This document shows, in pieces, positions 1 through 10,084 of a stretch of DNA of 64,000 bases. The stretch is from positions 62,001 to 126,000 of the forward strand of contig NZ_JADNRC010000008.1 in the NCBI RefSeq assembly GCF_015594725.1. The letters are read 5' to 3'. Under the pieces are notes generated by a model. It saw only the letters and a program-made list of their open reading frames with translations. It did not search any database and was not told the origin of the DNA. The position numbers and the translations under genes are program-made. Numbering within the stretch: position 1 is the first letter of the stretch; the number at the start of each line of letters is the position of its first letter. The stretch is from Flavobacterium sp. ALJ2 (lineage in GTDB: Bacteria > Bacteroidota > Bacteroidia > Flavobacteriales > Flavobacteriaceae).

Positions 1-1018
1 AATAATCCGAATTGTTTATTACGCCATCAAATCCGCAAGCTTTTCTAAACGTATCCTGAGCTTTTATAGGATTTATTTTGATGAGTTTGTATAATAACTC
101 CCAAGCTGGCTTCTCGGTGATGAAATGATGGGCATTATCGCTATTTAGCGATGCGTTATAAGCCGATTGTGTTACGCTTATACAGAGTCTTCCAGCAATT
201 AAATAATATAATAAATCCAATTCTTGTGTTGTAAGCGGATATGTTTCATGATATCCTTTTACAATGAATGAAGCTGCTGTTAAGGGATCTTCACTTTCAA
301 GGATTGCATAGGTACAGGCTATTGCAAGATTATTGATTAAGGCAGAATAAACCATATCGCCAAAATCAATCAGGCCAGTTGTTTTTTCTTCTTGTGCCAT
401 AACATTACAATCATTGGCATCATTATGAATGTAGGCGTGTCGTAATGAATGTATTTGCGGAAGTACTTCGGTATCAAACTGCAAAAGGAAATAGCCCGCA
501 ATTCGTCTACGTTCGTGATTTGTTATATACTTAAGTTTTTCATTAGCATCGCTTGCTCTGCTAATGTCCCAAGTATAATGACGGTGCATTGCCGGATGAG
601 AAAAATCCTGAAGTGCTTTATCCATATTTCCCATAAATGCGCCTAAGTTATAAAGCGCAGTATTCGATTTTTCGGATTGTTCATACCAAAAAGTACCTTC
701 AAGAAAACTAAGGATTCGGATGTAATACGTTTTGTTATCTCTGATTATTTGCGTTAAAGCTTCTCCGTTTTTATTGATAGAAAACTGCTGAAAACTTTCA
801 GCTAATGGACTTTTGCTTAAATGCTGAATGATTTTTACCTGCGCATCCAGAAACGGATAGGACTGATTTTCATCAGATAGTTTTAAGATGTACTTCTGAT
901 TTTTTTCATCCGTTAAGATAAAATTCAATTCATCATAACCGTCTAATGCTTTTACGGTAGCGGATAATCCATAATGTTCTATCGCTAATTGCTGAATGTC
1001 TGTTTCTGAAAAAATCAT
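1..1018 (-). CDS. APH-type kinase domain, 5' part of a probable kinase-aminotransferase fusion (partial)
   Basis: The reading frame opens with ATG at 1018 and stays open to the window edge (339 codons), so the C-terminus is missing. The visible part is an aminoglycoside/choline-kinase-type phosphotransferase. The catalytic loop HNDANDCN lies near residues 198-205 and the magnesium motif IDFGD near residue 215. From family knowledge, such a domain in Bacteroidota is often followed by a class-III PLP aminotransferase in one long chain, with amino-alcohol or hydroxylysine-type substrates; that second half would lie outside the window. It starts 70 bp after the GH42 gene on the same strand and could be co-transcribed with the PUL. 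The kinase fold is well supported. The substrate is unknown and the fusion is inference. Confidence 0.75.
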   Translation of the reverse strand, partial: MIFSETDIQQLAIEHYGLSATVKALDGYDELNFILTDEKNQKYILKLSDENQSYPFLDAQVKIIQHLSKSPLAESFQQFSINKNGEALTQIIRDNKTYYIRILSFLEGTFWYEQSEKSNTALYNLGAFMGNMDKALQDFSHPAMHRHYTWDISRASDANEKLKYITNHERRRIAGYFLLQFDTEVLPQIHSLRHAYIHNDANDCNVMAQEEKTTGLIDFGDMVYSALINNLAIACTYAILESEDPLTAASFIVKGYHETYPLTTQELDLLYYLIAGRLCISVTQSAYNASLNSDNAHHFITEKPAWELLYKLIKINPIKAQDTFRKACGFDGVINNSDY

Positions 1019-1088
1019 TGGTATTGTTTATTAAGTTGTTTTATTATCAGGTTTTTTTGCTTTGCAGAAATTAAATTTTGACTATTTT

Positions 1089-3224
1089 TTATTTCCAAAT
1101 AATGGCTTGTGCTGGTTGTAAAGGGTTTTGTCCAACAAGAATTTTACTTCCTTGCGGAATAGGTAAGTTTATAGGCTCGTTTGTATAATTTACGCCTACG
1201 TAAAAACCATCTCTCCATTCTACAAAAACACCTTTTGGTAAATCTTCAATAGCTACTTTTGCACGTTCGTAAATAGTACGAACTACTTGTCTTTCCAGAC
1301 TTCCATCTTTACTTTCTGCACCAATATAAGTAACTGTTCCTTTACCTAGTTTTCTTGTAGTAGCTGCCGCTTTACCTTTGTAGAATTGGTCAGCATACGT
1401 TGCTAAAACTTCTGTTCCTTGTTTAGGATTTAGGACATCTGCCCAAGTATTCCATTTATATGTATTGTTACCAGCAGATATTGTTCCGTTTACATTGGCA
1501 ACAAGCATGTCAAAAAACGCTACATCGGCACCAATTAATGGTACGATAGGCGCACTCCAATTGGCTTCAAAGAAATGTCCGTTTCTATCCTTTTGACCCG
1601 TACGGCAAGAAAGGATTAAGTTCCCTCCGTTTTCAACATATTTAGTCCATTTGTCTACCAATTTCTGATCTATAAGTTGGTAAGCAGGAGCAACAATAAA
1701 TGGATAAGCAGAGAAATCAGCATCTTCGGTAATAAAATCTACTGGAGCACCAGTCGATTTTATTGCAGTTGTGTACGTGTTTCTATGTCTCCAGGTACTC
1801 CAGAATTCGGTTTGTTTTTGGTTTTCTAAATCCCAAAGGTTTTCATGACTCCATAAAAAGCCTGTTTTTCTTTTTGCAATTTCCTGAGGAATTACCGCTT
1901 TAGGATTGTATTCTTTACGAAGTAATTTCATATCCTCGATAGATTGTACAAATTCTTTTCCGCCTGTTGTAAGTGTTACCCCATCGGTTCCTACGATTCC
2001 ATCATGATACATCTCACTACTTCCTAGTGGGTGTCTGTATCTATACGTACAAGTAAATGAACAACCACCGCCAAAAGCTTGTGAGATCCACATATGAACC
2101 GTTCCAGGTTGTAGCTGTGGGTTAATCCCTGCCCAGTTTACTTGCCCAGGTTGTAATTCCATAATACCAGTAACACCGCTTATCGATCTATAGTAATCGT
2201 TGGCTTCAGAGATTTTGTTAGGATGTCCCATTCTAAAACTATCTCCTCCTAAAGGATTCTGTCCACTTACAGGGTACATGGTATACGTAATGAAATCCAT
2301 TTTATTGGCACTTCTTGGATCGGCATCATAAATTACATTGGTAAAGTTCGTTGTTATCCATTGTTGTGGGTCAACATACTTTCGAAGTATTTCGGCTTGT
2401 CTATTTAAATATTCACCTTGTGCATCCGAGGTAAATCGTTTAAAATCTAAAATGGTATGGGGACTTAATTTGTCTTCAAAATAGATCTCTGCATTAGGCA
2501 AAACGATTTGCTCAAAGTTATTATAACGGGTACTCCAGAAATTTCCAACCCATTCGGTATTTAGTTTTTCGATTGTTCCGTATTTGGCTTTAAGCCAAAT
2601 TTGGAATGCTTTGCGAGCAGATGGACTAAAATCGGCAGTACCTAAAGGTTCGTTGTCGATTTGCCACCCCATTATGTTTTTGTTTTTACCATATCTTTTT
2701 CCAAGTTCAGTAACTATTTGATCTGTAAATTCTCTGTATTTTTCATTTGTTATAGATACATTAGCTCTATTACCGTGTTCTCTACGACGTCCGCTTGCAT
2801 CTACGAGATAAATTTCAGGATATTTATCTCCCATCCAAGCTGGTGGAGTTGGGGTTGGGGTACAAAGTATAACTTTTAAGCCATTTTTTTCGGCTATCGC
2901 AAGTGCATCATCAAGCCATTTAAAATCATATTTCCCTTCTTCGGGTTCCATATAAGTCCAAGCAAATTCGGCAAAATGCGTAAACTCAAATCCTAGTTTT
3001 TTTATGTTTTTTAAATCACGTTCCCATTGTTCTTTTGGCCATTGTTCCGGATAATAGTAAACACCAATTTGCATTAAATCTGGTTTCGAAAAAAAGCGTT
3101 GTGGGTCTTTCTTTTCTGTAGTAACAGTTTTTTTACTTTGAGAAAAAACAGGATTCGAATTACAATTTGCGATAAGCAATAGTGTAAATAAAATTTTGAC
3201 TAATGGTATATTTTGCTTGAACAT
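1089..3224 (-). CDS. Secreted GH42 beta-galactosidase
   Basis: 711-residue exported glycoside hydrolase family 42 enzyme, expected to remove terminal beta-galactose from oligosaccharides. The N-terminus has a hydrophobic signal segment (residues 8-20) with a Cys at 21, but the residue before it is Asn, so a lipoprotein signal is doubtful. The TIM barrel starts with the GVYYYPEQWP motif near residue 54. The acid/base is E192 in the IDNEP motif and the likely nucleophile is E356 in IMELQPG. The trimerisation-like region and small C-terminal beta domain follow, giving the usual family length. It begins 42 bp after the GH63 gene and belongs to the same transcript, supporting a role in degrading the glycan imported by the upstream SusC/SusD pair. 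Confidence 0.9.
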   Translation of the reverse strand: MFKQNIPLVKILFTLLLIANCNSNPVFSQSKKTVTTEKKDPQRFFSKPDLMQIGVYYYPEQWPKEQWERDLKNIKKLGFEFTHFAEFAWTYMEPEEGKYDFKWLDDALAIAEKNGLKVILCTPTPTPPAWMGDKYPEIYLVDASGRRREHGNRANVSITNEKYREFTDQIVTELGKRYGKNKNIMGWQIDNEPLGTADFSPSARKAFQIWLKAKYGTIEKLNTEWVGNFWSTRYNNFEQIVLPNAEIYFEDKLSPHTILDFKRFTSDAQGEYLNRQAEILRKYVDPQQWITTNFTNVIYDADPRSANKMDFITYTMYPVSGQNPLGGDSFRMGHPNKISEANDYYRSISGVTGIMELQPGQVNWAGINPQLQPGTVHMWISQAFGGGCSFTCTYRYRHPLGSSEMYHDGIVGTDGVTLTTGGKEFVQSIEDMKLLRKEYNPKAVIPQEIAKRKTGFLWSHENLWDLENQKQTEFWSTWRHRNTYTTAIKSTGAPVDFITEDADFSAYPFIVAPAYQLIDQKLVDKWTKYVENGGNLILSCRTGQKDRNGHFFEANWSAPIVPLIGADVAFFDMLVANVNGTISAGNNTYKWNTWADVLNPKQGTEVLATYADQFYKGKAAATTRKLGKGTVTYIGAESKDGSLERQVVRTIYERAKVAIEDLPKGVFVEWRDGFYVGVNYTNEPINLPIPQGSKILVGQNPLQPAQAIIWK

Positions 3225-3266
3225 TCTTGGTTGTATTGGGTTAATCGAATTTGTGGTATTTTTTAA

Positions 3267-5273
3267 TTATTTATCTTCTAAAAGTAGCATTAAATAATGT
3301 GAGGCTGACCAGCTAAAGTTAAAAGCTTCCATTCCCTTTCCTGTAAGCGGTTGGTAATTTTCTCTTATAGATGTGCCTTTGTCTAGAACTCCTTCTGCGT
3401 TATGAATGAGTTTATGTGCCAATTGGTTTGCTTCGGTTGTATAGCCGTATTTTTCTAATCCATTTATTCCAAAATAACTTTGGTCAAGCCAAATTGGTCC
3501 TCTCCAATAGCCACGTTCTGGTTTGAATTTTGGGTGGTTTGCTGCTAATGTTGGTAAAGGAACAAATGTGTTGAAAATAGTTGGATTCATCATATTTTCT
3601 TTCATTGCTTTGGTTTGTTCGGCAGTAGCTACCTCAGCCCAAATAGGCAAATACCCTTCGCAACCCATTGCTTTTATCAATGTTTTTCCGTCGATTGTAG
3701 TATCGTAATACCAACCTGTTACCGGATCCCAAAATTGAGTTTGAATTTTAGCTTTTAATGCTACACTTTCGTCTTGCCATTTTTTAGCTTCATCATTCAA
3801 TTTTAAAACTTGTGCCATTTTATTCAAATAGTTTTTTTCGGCGTATAAAAAGGAGTTCAGGTCAACACTTTCTTGGTCTAATGAATAGGCTTTGTCTCCA
3901 TTTTTCAGGATTTTGCTATCGTCAAAACGTACCGCATTATCCATTCCGCTTTCCCATTTGGCGGCGACCAAAGTTCCGTCTGTTGAGCCAAATTCACATA
4001 TTCCATCTTGATCATGGTCACGTTCTTTGTACCACCAGTTATGATATGATTTTAGTTTTGGATAAAACTCTTTTATAAAATTGGCATCTTTAGTTTTCTC
4101 GTAAATTTTCCAGATTGCCCATGCTGCAAGTGGAGATTTTGTGTTTCGGTAATTGTTTTCTTCGATAAGATTATTTCTGTAAACACAATCCGGAATAAAT
4201 CCGTTTGGTTCCTGATAATCAAATAAGGCACGCATTTGGTCTTTTGCTAGTTCAGAATCATAATTGGCAACAGCAACAGCATGTTTCCAACTGTCCCATG
4301 CCCAAAAGCCATGAAACCATTCGTAATTGTAACTCGGGAAAAGTCCACCGTGTTTTAAGCCTTCGGCAGCAATTCGGGTATTGTTTTGCAATGTAAGTAC
4401 CAGTTTGGCAACTAAATCAGAATAAGTATTGTCTTTGTAAATTGCTTTTTTCTTGGCTATTAATTGTGCCAATTGAGTTTCTTTTTCTTTTTGTGCGTTT
4501 TTAAGTAGTGTGTTAAACGTTGTTTTTGCTATAACTTCATTTTCATTTTTCCATGAGTATTGTGAGAAAATAAAAGATTGTGAAACAACTATTTCTTTGG
4601 TTTCGTTTGGTTTTAATGTTAGTTTTTCTGTTTGAGTTTTATATCCTTGTTTGGTAATTTCAATTTCGGGCGTTGTATTAAAAAACTGAATGTAACCCAC
4701 GGCTGTACTTTTCGTGGAAACGATTTTTAAAGTTTTTCCTTCTTTAGATAACTGTAAATCATCTAAAAATAGAGTCGAACCATAAGATGGGTAAAGCGTT
4801 ATCGCTTTTCCTGATTTATTGGTAATACTTGTTTTTTGTAATGCTGAATGTCCTGATAAAAAAACAAGTTGCTGTTTTATATCTAATTTTTCGTTTTTAA
4901 ATTGTTGTTCTAAGTGGCTATTGTAGCTGTTTTGACTTACTAAAGCTGTTTTCCAGTTAATAGCTTCTTGTTTGTTTTCGTCGTTAAGTTGTAAGGAAAC
5001 AAATGAAGGGCTTAACCAAACTCCGTTTTGTTCTGTCATTAAAAAAGGACCTGAAAAACCTGCCTGAACCTCGGATGGTTCCAGAAATCCGAATCCGAAC
5101 CAAGCACCTTTATCCGAGAAAACTAATGATTTTCTATCGGTAGCGTTTGCAGGGTTTCCTTTATAGTTTATGCTGTTTTTTGAAGATTCTAAAATCGGAA
5201 AGTCTTTTTGTGCCCAACAGGATTGTAATATAAAAAAGAATGAAAGAATAAAAAGTGTTTGCCTTTTGCCCAT
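3267..5273 (-). CDS. GH63-type (YgjK-like) alpha-glycosidase lipoprotein
   Basis: 668 residues. The signal peptide ends in LQSC (Cys19), a plausible lipobox. A beta-rich N-terminal half precedes an (alpha/alpha)6 barrel with GH63 hallmarks. These are WAWDSWKHA near 324-332, the general-acid motif WESGMDN with D445, GYWRGPIWLDQSYF near 588-601, and the general-base motif RENYQP with E638 followed by FNFSWSASHY. E. coli YgjK, the best-known bacterial relative, cleaves Glc-alpha-1,3-Gal linkages. A similar alpha-glucosidase role here is inference. It sits after susD behind a hairpin and directly before the GH42 beta-galactosidase, which suggests a glycan containing both alpha-glucosyl and beta-galactosyl linkages. 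Confidence 0.82.
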   Translation of the reverse strand: MGKRQTLFILSFFFILQSCWAQKDFPILESSKNSINYKGNPANATDRKSLVFSDKGAWFGFGFLEPSEVQAGFSGPFLMTEQNGVWLSPSFVSLQLNDENKQEAINWKTALVSQNSYNSHLEQQFKNEKLDIKQQLVFLSGHSALQKTSITNKSGKAITLYPSYGSTLFLDDLQLSKEGKTLKIVSTKSTAVGYIQFFNTTPEIEITKQGYKTQTEKLTLKPNETKEIVVSQSFIFSQYSWKNENEVIAKTTFNTLLKNAQKEKETQLAQLIAKKKAIYKDNTYSDLVAKLVLTLQNNTRIAAEGLKHGGLFPSYNYEWFHGFWAWDSWKHAVAVANYDSELAKDQMRALFDYQEPNGFIPDCVYRNNLIEENNYRNTKSPLAAWAIWKIYEKTKDANFIKEFYPKLKSYHNWWYKERDHDQDGICEFGSTDGTLVAAKWESGMDNAVRFDDSKILKNGDKAYSLDQESVDLNSFLYAEKNYLNKMAQVLKLNDEAKKWQDESVALKAKIQTQFWDPVTGWYYDTTIDGKTLIKAMGCEGYLPIWAEVATAEQTKAMKENMMNPTIFNTFVPLPTLAANHPKFKPERGYWRGPIWLDQSYFGINGLEKYGYTTEANQLAHKLIHNAEGVLDKGTSIRENYQPLTGKGMEAFNFSWSASHYLMLLLEDK

Positions 5274-5364
5274 GTTATTTCGTTTTTTATTGAATGTTTT
5301 GGTTTTGAGATATATTTCCCTTTTTTAAATAGTGATTAATAGAGAAATACGAAATCAGTAGATA

Positions 5365-5400
5365 AAAAGAATAGCCCAAGAAATATAGGGCTATTCTTTT
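5365..5400 (-). terminator. Hairpin between susD and GH63 (terminator/attenuator)
   Basis: A 13-bp perfect stem (5365-5377 pairing with 5388-5400, core GAATAGCCC/GGGCTATTC) has a 10-nt loop. On the minus strand it is followed by a short U-rich run. It lies in the 150-bp gap between susD and the GH63 gene and would lower enzyme expression relative to susCD. No separate promoter with both boxes was found in the gap, so partial readthrough is the simplest reading. Confidence 0.7.
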
Positions 5401-5423
5401 AAAAATTAAAATAATTCAATGGA

Positions 5424-6923
5424 TTAATTTGCTTGTAACTCTGTTAATGGAATTGGATAAAAATTATTTTTTGATGCATCAAAACCAGTGCGGCCTACAG
5501 CATCAAGTGCTGCTTTTGTTTTGCCCCAACGACGTAAGTCATAAAAGCGATAGTTTTCTAGAGGAAACTCTAGTATTCTTTCGTGTTCGATTTGAGCTTT
5601 TACTTCACTACCAGTTGTACCCGTCATTGCAGGCATATCGGCTCTATCACGAACTTTGTTAATGTATGGAATAGCTTCAGGTGTACGACCTAACTCGTTT
5701 AATACCTCAGCTTGCATCAACAATACATTCGAATAACGCATAAGCGGAATGTTGATTGCTGTAAATTCCTGATCCATTTTTTCTTGGGTATTTGGTATGT
5801 ACTTACGGAATACGGGTTTGTCAGTATCACCAAATTTATCATCATAAGTAGTTCCTAATACTCTCGGATTATCGACATCGTTAAAATAGGGATCTTTAAA
5901 GAAAAGGGTACTATAAAGGCGAGTGTCGTAATTTCCTGTAGTCGCTATCTTTCCTTCTTTTTTAAATTCGTTTACAAGCATTGTACTCGGAAGAATTTCA
6001 TCCCATCCCCCTAGTTCTCCTGCTGCCATCCAATAGTGGAGTGCATTACGGTAGAATGCACCATTGGCAGTGGTTTCTGAAAATTGTAATTCGAAAATGG
6101 ATTCTTTAGAATTTTTAGTAGTACCATCAAACATTGACACATAATCTTTAACTAAATCATATCCTTGTACTTTGTTTAATGCAGCAAGAGACTCATTTAA
6201 GAATGTTTGTTTTTGAGCTGTTTCTTCGTAGGCTCTAGTTAAATAAGCAAATCCTAGATAGCTATTAGCGGCTCCACTGGTAGCACGACCTGTTTTGTCC
6301 TGTGTTTGTTTAGAAGGTAATATTTCGGCTACAGCTTTAAGTTCACTCGTGATAAAATCCCATGCTTGAACACGTGTTGACAACGGAATATTAAGGTCAC
6401 CTTCTTTCGTTATATACTTGTTTCTTATGTAAATTTTCTCCCAGTTAAGAAGTAATTTCAAGTGATAGTAGGCACGTAAAAAACGAGCTTCGGCTTCTAT
6501 TTGTTTACGGTCTGTGTTATTTAATGTTGCAGTTGGAACTTGTGGTAATTTATCAATAACTTGATTCGCATTACTAATTCCTCTGTAGTTTAGTGTCCAA
6601 TATCTAGTAAACTGACTATTGCCATTGGTATAGGTAAATGTTGAAAGTTCTACCCAGCTCTGGTAATTTAAAGCATCACTTCCGAGTTCGCAGATATCTT
6701 CACGATAGGCTTCTACAGGCCATTTTACTTCGGCAAAAGCCCATTCATCAACAGCACCTTCGAGTTGTGAATAAGTTGCCGCCAAAGCAGATTCGGCATC
6801 GGCTTTGTTCCTCCAGAAATTATTAGAAGTTAGTTGATCGGGTGATTGTTGGTCTAAATAATCACTACAACTTGTGGTAGTGAATAGCCCTATAATTGAT
6901 AATAAAAAAAATATCTTTTTCAT
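5424..6923 (-). CDS. SusD/RagB-family glycan-binding outer-membrane lipoprotein
   Basis: 499-residue SusD-like protein, the surface lipoprotein lid of a SusCD glycan importer. The N-terminus MKKIFFLLSIIGLFTTTSC is a classical lipoprotein signal with Cys19. It is followed by the family-typical SDYLDQQSP start and NFWRNKADAESALAATYS. The C-terminal part has the SusD signature around RYSNVLLMQAEVLNELG and RILEFPLENYRFYDLRRWG. It begins 23 bp after the susC stop and is certainly co-transcribed. The length is normal for the family. Glycan specificity cannot be read from the sequence. Confidence 0.95.
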   Translation of the reverse strand: MKKIFFLLSIIGLFTTTSCSDYLDQQSPDQLTSNNFWRNKADAESALAATYSQLEGAVDEWAFAEVKWPVEAYREDICELGSDALNYQSWVELSTFTYTNGNSQFTRYWTLNYRGISNANQVIDKLPQVPTATLNNTDRKQIEAEARFLRAYYHLKLLLNWEKIYIRNKYITKEGDLNIPLSTRVQAWDFITSELKAVAEILPSKQTQDKTGRATSGAANSYLGFAYLTRAYEETAQKQTFLNESLAALNKVQGYDLVKDYVSMFDGTTKNSKESIFELQFSETTANGAFYRNALHYWMAAGELGGWDEILPSTMLVNEFKKEGKIATTGNYDTRLYSTLFFKDPYFNDVDNPRVLGTTYDDKFGDTDKPVFRKYIPNTQEKMDQEFTAINIPLMRYSNVLLMQAEVLNELGRTPEAIPYINKVRDRADMPAMTGTTGSEVKAQIEHERILEFPLENYRFYDLRRWGKTKAALDAVGRTGFDASKNNFYPIPLTELQAN

Positions 6924-6946
6924 GATAGTGTCTTTTAGAAATAGAA

Positions 6947-9900
6947 TTAAAATATGTATTGAACACCTGTTACAAACGTTCTTGTAAATGGATAGACGAA
7001 ACGGTCAATTCCTGTATTCAAAACTGTAGAACGTGAGAATTCTGGATCTATACCTGAGTAGTTTGTGATTGTGAATAAATTTTCAGCACTTACATAGATT
7101 CTCAGTTTATCTATTTTTGCTCCACCTAACATTTTATTAGGGATTGTATATCCAATTTGTAACTGACGCATTCTTATAAAATCGCCACTTTCAAGAAAAC
7201 GATCTGATTCACGGCTGTTCCCATTGGGATCTTGTAAAACGGCACGTGGAATGTTACTATGGTTTTCTGGTGTCCATGAATTAAGTGTTGAAGCTAACAT
7301 GTTGGTTCCTGAATTCATAGATTCATAGAAATATCTATTTCCGTTGTATAATTTGTTACCCCAGCCGCTTCCTATTAATGCTGTAAAATCGAAGCCTTTG
7401 TAACTTGCTCCTAAACTAAGGTTAGCTTCCAGTTTTGGTAATCCAGTTCCTGAATATGCTTTATCATTTTCATCTATAACACCATCTCCATTCAAATCTT
7501 TAAATCGGATATCCCCAGGTTGGGCGTTTGGTTGTAATAAAACACCATTTTTGCTATGCGAATTTACTTCCTCAACTGATTGGAATATACCATCTGTTTT
7601 GTATAAATAAAAACCACTAATCGGATTTCCTACGCGCGCTTGTGTAGGGAAGTGCTCGTCTCCATATTTTAATCCTTCACCATAAATTGTCTGTCCTTCG
7701 TTTGCAAGTGAAATTACCTTGTTTTTAAGAGTAGACATATTGAAACCTATATTGTATTTAAATTCATTAACCTGATCACGGTAATTAACTTCGAGTTCAA
7801 ATCCACTATTGCTAATTTTACCTACGTTCAGAATCGGGTCATCGATTCCAGCAGATGGGGCTAGTTTTTTTGTAATTAATAAATTATCTGTTACATTATG
7901 ATAGTAATTCATAGAACCGCTGATTTTTCCATTTTTAAGAGTAAAATCAATACCGATATTTTTAGAATCGGTTGTTTCCCATTGTAAGTTTCTGTTTTCT
8001 AATGTGGTCGCAATACTTCCAGGCCAAGGATTACTTCCGTTTCCTTGCACAGAGCCTGAGCCTAAACCGTTTCCTGTATTAATTAAGGTATTTGCAGCGT
8101 AATAGCCTAAGGCAGCTTCGTTACCTAATTGTCCCCAGCTAGCACGTAATTTTAAAGTTGATATGATAAAGTCTTTTGGAAAAAAGTCTTCTTGTTCTAT
8201 TTTCCATCCTAATGCAATAGATGGAAAAGTTCCCCAGCGGCTGTCTTCTCCAAATTTAGATGAACCATCTTTTCTAATCGTCATTTGAAGTAAGTAGCGA
8301 TCGTTGAAAGAATAATTTAGTCGGCTAAAAAACGAGACACGATTGTATTGAAATTTAGAGCCATCAGCTGAGTATGTTCCTCCTTTACCTGCGCCAATAG
8401 TTTCAAAATTTGGATCTAAAAATCCAGATGGACGGTCAATTGAAACTAATTGTCCGTTTTCTACAGAATAGTCAGTTGTTTTTCCTTCTACACTTACTTG
8501 ATTCCAATTTGACGATACTCCATTTATAGTATTTCCAAGCATCAAGCCAAAGGTATGTTTGCCAAAAGTTTTGTCAATTGTTATAATGTTATCTAATATT
8601 TGCTCATCCCAATATGACCTTAATTCGGTTTGTAACGGGTACAAGTGTACTTCTTTTGGATTAGCAATATAAGGTGGGAAATGCGCTGTTTGTTGCTCAT
8701 TTTTTGCACGATAAGAATAGGCTATTTTGTATTTTAACCAAGAGCTAATGTTTGCAGTTATAGCAATATTTGCAGTTATATCCTGACCTTTAATCATGCT
8801 GTTTTTAAAATGCTCTTCAGCAACAGGGTTAGTATTAGTAGGTAAACCATTTTTGTTTGTTAAGCCATAGCCATAAGGTTCGTTTGCGTCAAAAACAGGT
8901 ACCAAAGGTGATATAGCATATACTTCTCTAAGTTGAAAATTAGGTAGCGCATTTTGCGTTCCTATGTATGCCATTTTTCCATCTACATCAAATATTGATT
9001 TTTTGAAACTAACTCTTGCACTTGCAGTTTGTTGACCAAAAGTATTGTCAATCACAATTCCTTTTTCTTTTACATAGTTACCATATAATGCAAATTTAAG
9101 ATCACCTTGTCTTCCTTGTACGCCTAAACCATAATTTTGGGTAAGTCCAGAACGGAAAACTTCGTCCTGCCAATTGGTATTTGTAGTTGATGGTGCGGTG
9201 ATATAAGCCGGAAGTGCTTTAGGAGAAGTAGCATATTTATTATACTCATCATACATTCTTTTATGTACTGTACGATAGCCGTCAGCATCTAATAAATCTA
9301 GCGTTTTTGCTGTGTTTTTATAAGCTAAGAATGAGCTAAAGTCAACTTTTATTCCTTCTTTCTGACCATTTTTGGTTGTTACAATAATTACTCCATTAGC
9401 AGCAACAGATCCGTAAATTGCAGCAGCAGCACCATCTTTAAGAACTTCTATAGATTCTATATTTGTTGGATTAACTGTGTTGATGTCTCCTTGAAACCCA
9501 TCAATAATATAAAGAGGTTCCGTTTTTCCGAAGGTACTAACCCCACGTATTTTAACACTTACAGCTGATCCCGCAACGCCACCTGCTTTTTGCACATTTA
9601 CCCCAGCAACCAGACCTTGTAGGGCTTCAGCTGGATTTGTTGTAGCTCGTGTTTCGATGCTTTCCTTCCTAACAGAAGAGATGGCTCCGGTAACGTTACT
9701 TTTCTTTTGTGAGCCGTATCCTATTACGATAACCTCATTAAGCTTATTGGTTTCTTCCTGCATTGATATATTAATAATACTGCGATTATCAAGGGCTTCT
9801 GTTTTTTCTATAAAACCTACGTATGAAAAAACTATAGTTTGATTACTGTCACTAGCCGCATACGTTAACGTGTAAGATCCATCAAAATCGGTAGCAGCGT

Positions 9901-10084
9901 TGTATTTAGTACCTTTTATAGATATACTAACACCTGGTAAGGTGTTGTTCTTATCATCTGTAACTTTTCCAGAGATAGTTTTTTTTGCCTGACTTTCCTG
10001 CGCGAGCAGGGTATTAGGTAGCCAAAAAAGGAGAATGATCGGCATTAGAAAAGGCTTCCTAAGTAAGTTTTTTAAATGTTTCAT
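6947..10084 (-). CDS. SusC/RagA-family TonB-linked outer-membrane importer
   Basis: 1045 residues. The signal peptide ends around LLAQ (residue 29). A carboxypeptidase-D regulatory-like domain (about 36-115, KTISGKVTDDKNNTLPGVS) is followed by the SusC-type transition LNEVIVIGYGSQKKSNVTGAISS. The plug domain comes next (NPAEALQGLVAGVNV, IRGVSTFGKTEPLYIIDG), then a 22-strand-type barrel ending in an aromatic residue (GVQYIF). It imports oligosaccharides across the outer membrane using TonB energy together with the SusD lipoprotein downstream. It is the first gene of the PUL. No HTCS, SusR, AraC or anti-sigma gene is adjacent in the window, so its regulator is elsewhere. Confidence 0.95.
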   Translation of the reverse strand: MKHLKNLLRKPFLMPIILLFWLPNTLLAQESQAKKTISGKVTDDKNNTLPGVSISIKGTKYNAATDFDGSYTLTYAASDSNQTIVFSYVGFIEKTEALDNRSIINISMQEETNKLNEVIVIGYGSQKKSNVTGAISSVRKESIETRATTNPAEALQGLVAGVNVQKAGGVAGSAVSVKIRGVSTFGKTEPLYIIDGFQGDINTVNPTNIESIEVLKDGAAAAIYGSVAANGVIIVTTKNGQKEGIKVDFSSFLAYKNTAKTLDLLDADGYRTVHKRMYDEYNKYATSPKALPAYITAPSTTNTNWQDEVFRSGLTQNYGLGVQGRQGDLKFALYGNYVKEKGIVIDNTFGQQTASARVSFKKSIFDVDGKMAYIGTQNALPNFQLREVYAISPLVPVFDANEPYGYGLTNKNGLPTNTNPVAEEHFKNSMIKGQDITANIAITANISSWLKYKIAYSYRAKNEQQTAHFPPYIANPKEVHLYPLQTELRSYWDEQILDNIITIDKTFGKHTFGLMLGNTINGVSSNWNQVSVEGKTTDYSVENGQLVSIDRPSGFLDPNFETIGAGKGGTYSADGSKFQYNRVSFFSRLNYSFNDRYLLQMTIRKDGSSKFGEDSRWGTFPSIALGWKIEQEDFFPKDFIISTLKLRASWGQLGNEAALGYYAANTLINTGNGLGSGSVQGNGSNPWPGSIATTLENRNLQWETTDSKNIGIDFTLKNGKISGSMNYYHNVTDNLLITKKLAPSAGIDDPILNVGKISNSGFELEVNYRDQVNEFKYNIGFNMSTLKNKVISLANEGQTIYGEGLKYGDEHFPTQARVGNPISGFYLYKTDGIFQSVEEVNSHSKNGVLLQPNAQPGDIRFKDLNGDGVIDENDKAYSGTGLPKLEANLSLGASYKGFDFTALIGSGWGNKLYNGNRYFYESMNSGTNMLASTLNSWTPENHSNIPRAVLQDPNGNSRESDRFLESGDFIRMRQLQIGYTIPNKMLGGAKIDKLRIYVSAENLFTITNYSGIDPEFSRSTVLNTGIDRFVYPFTRTFVTGVQYIF

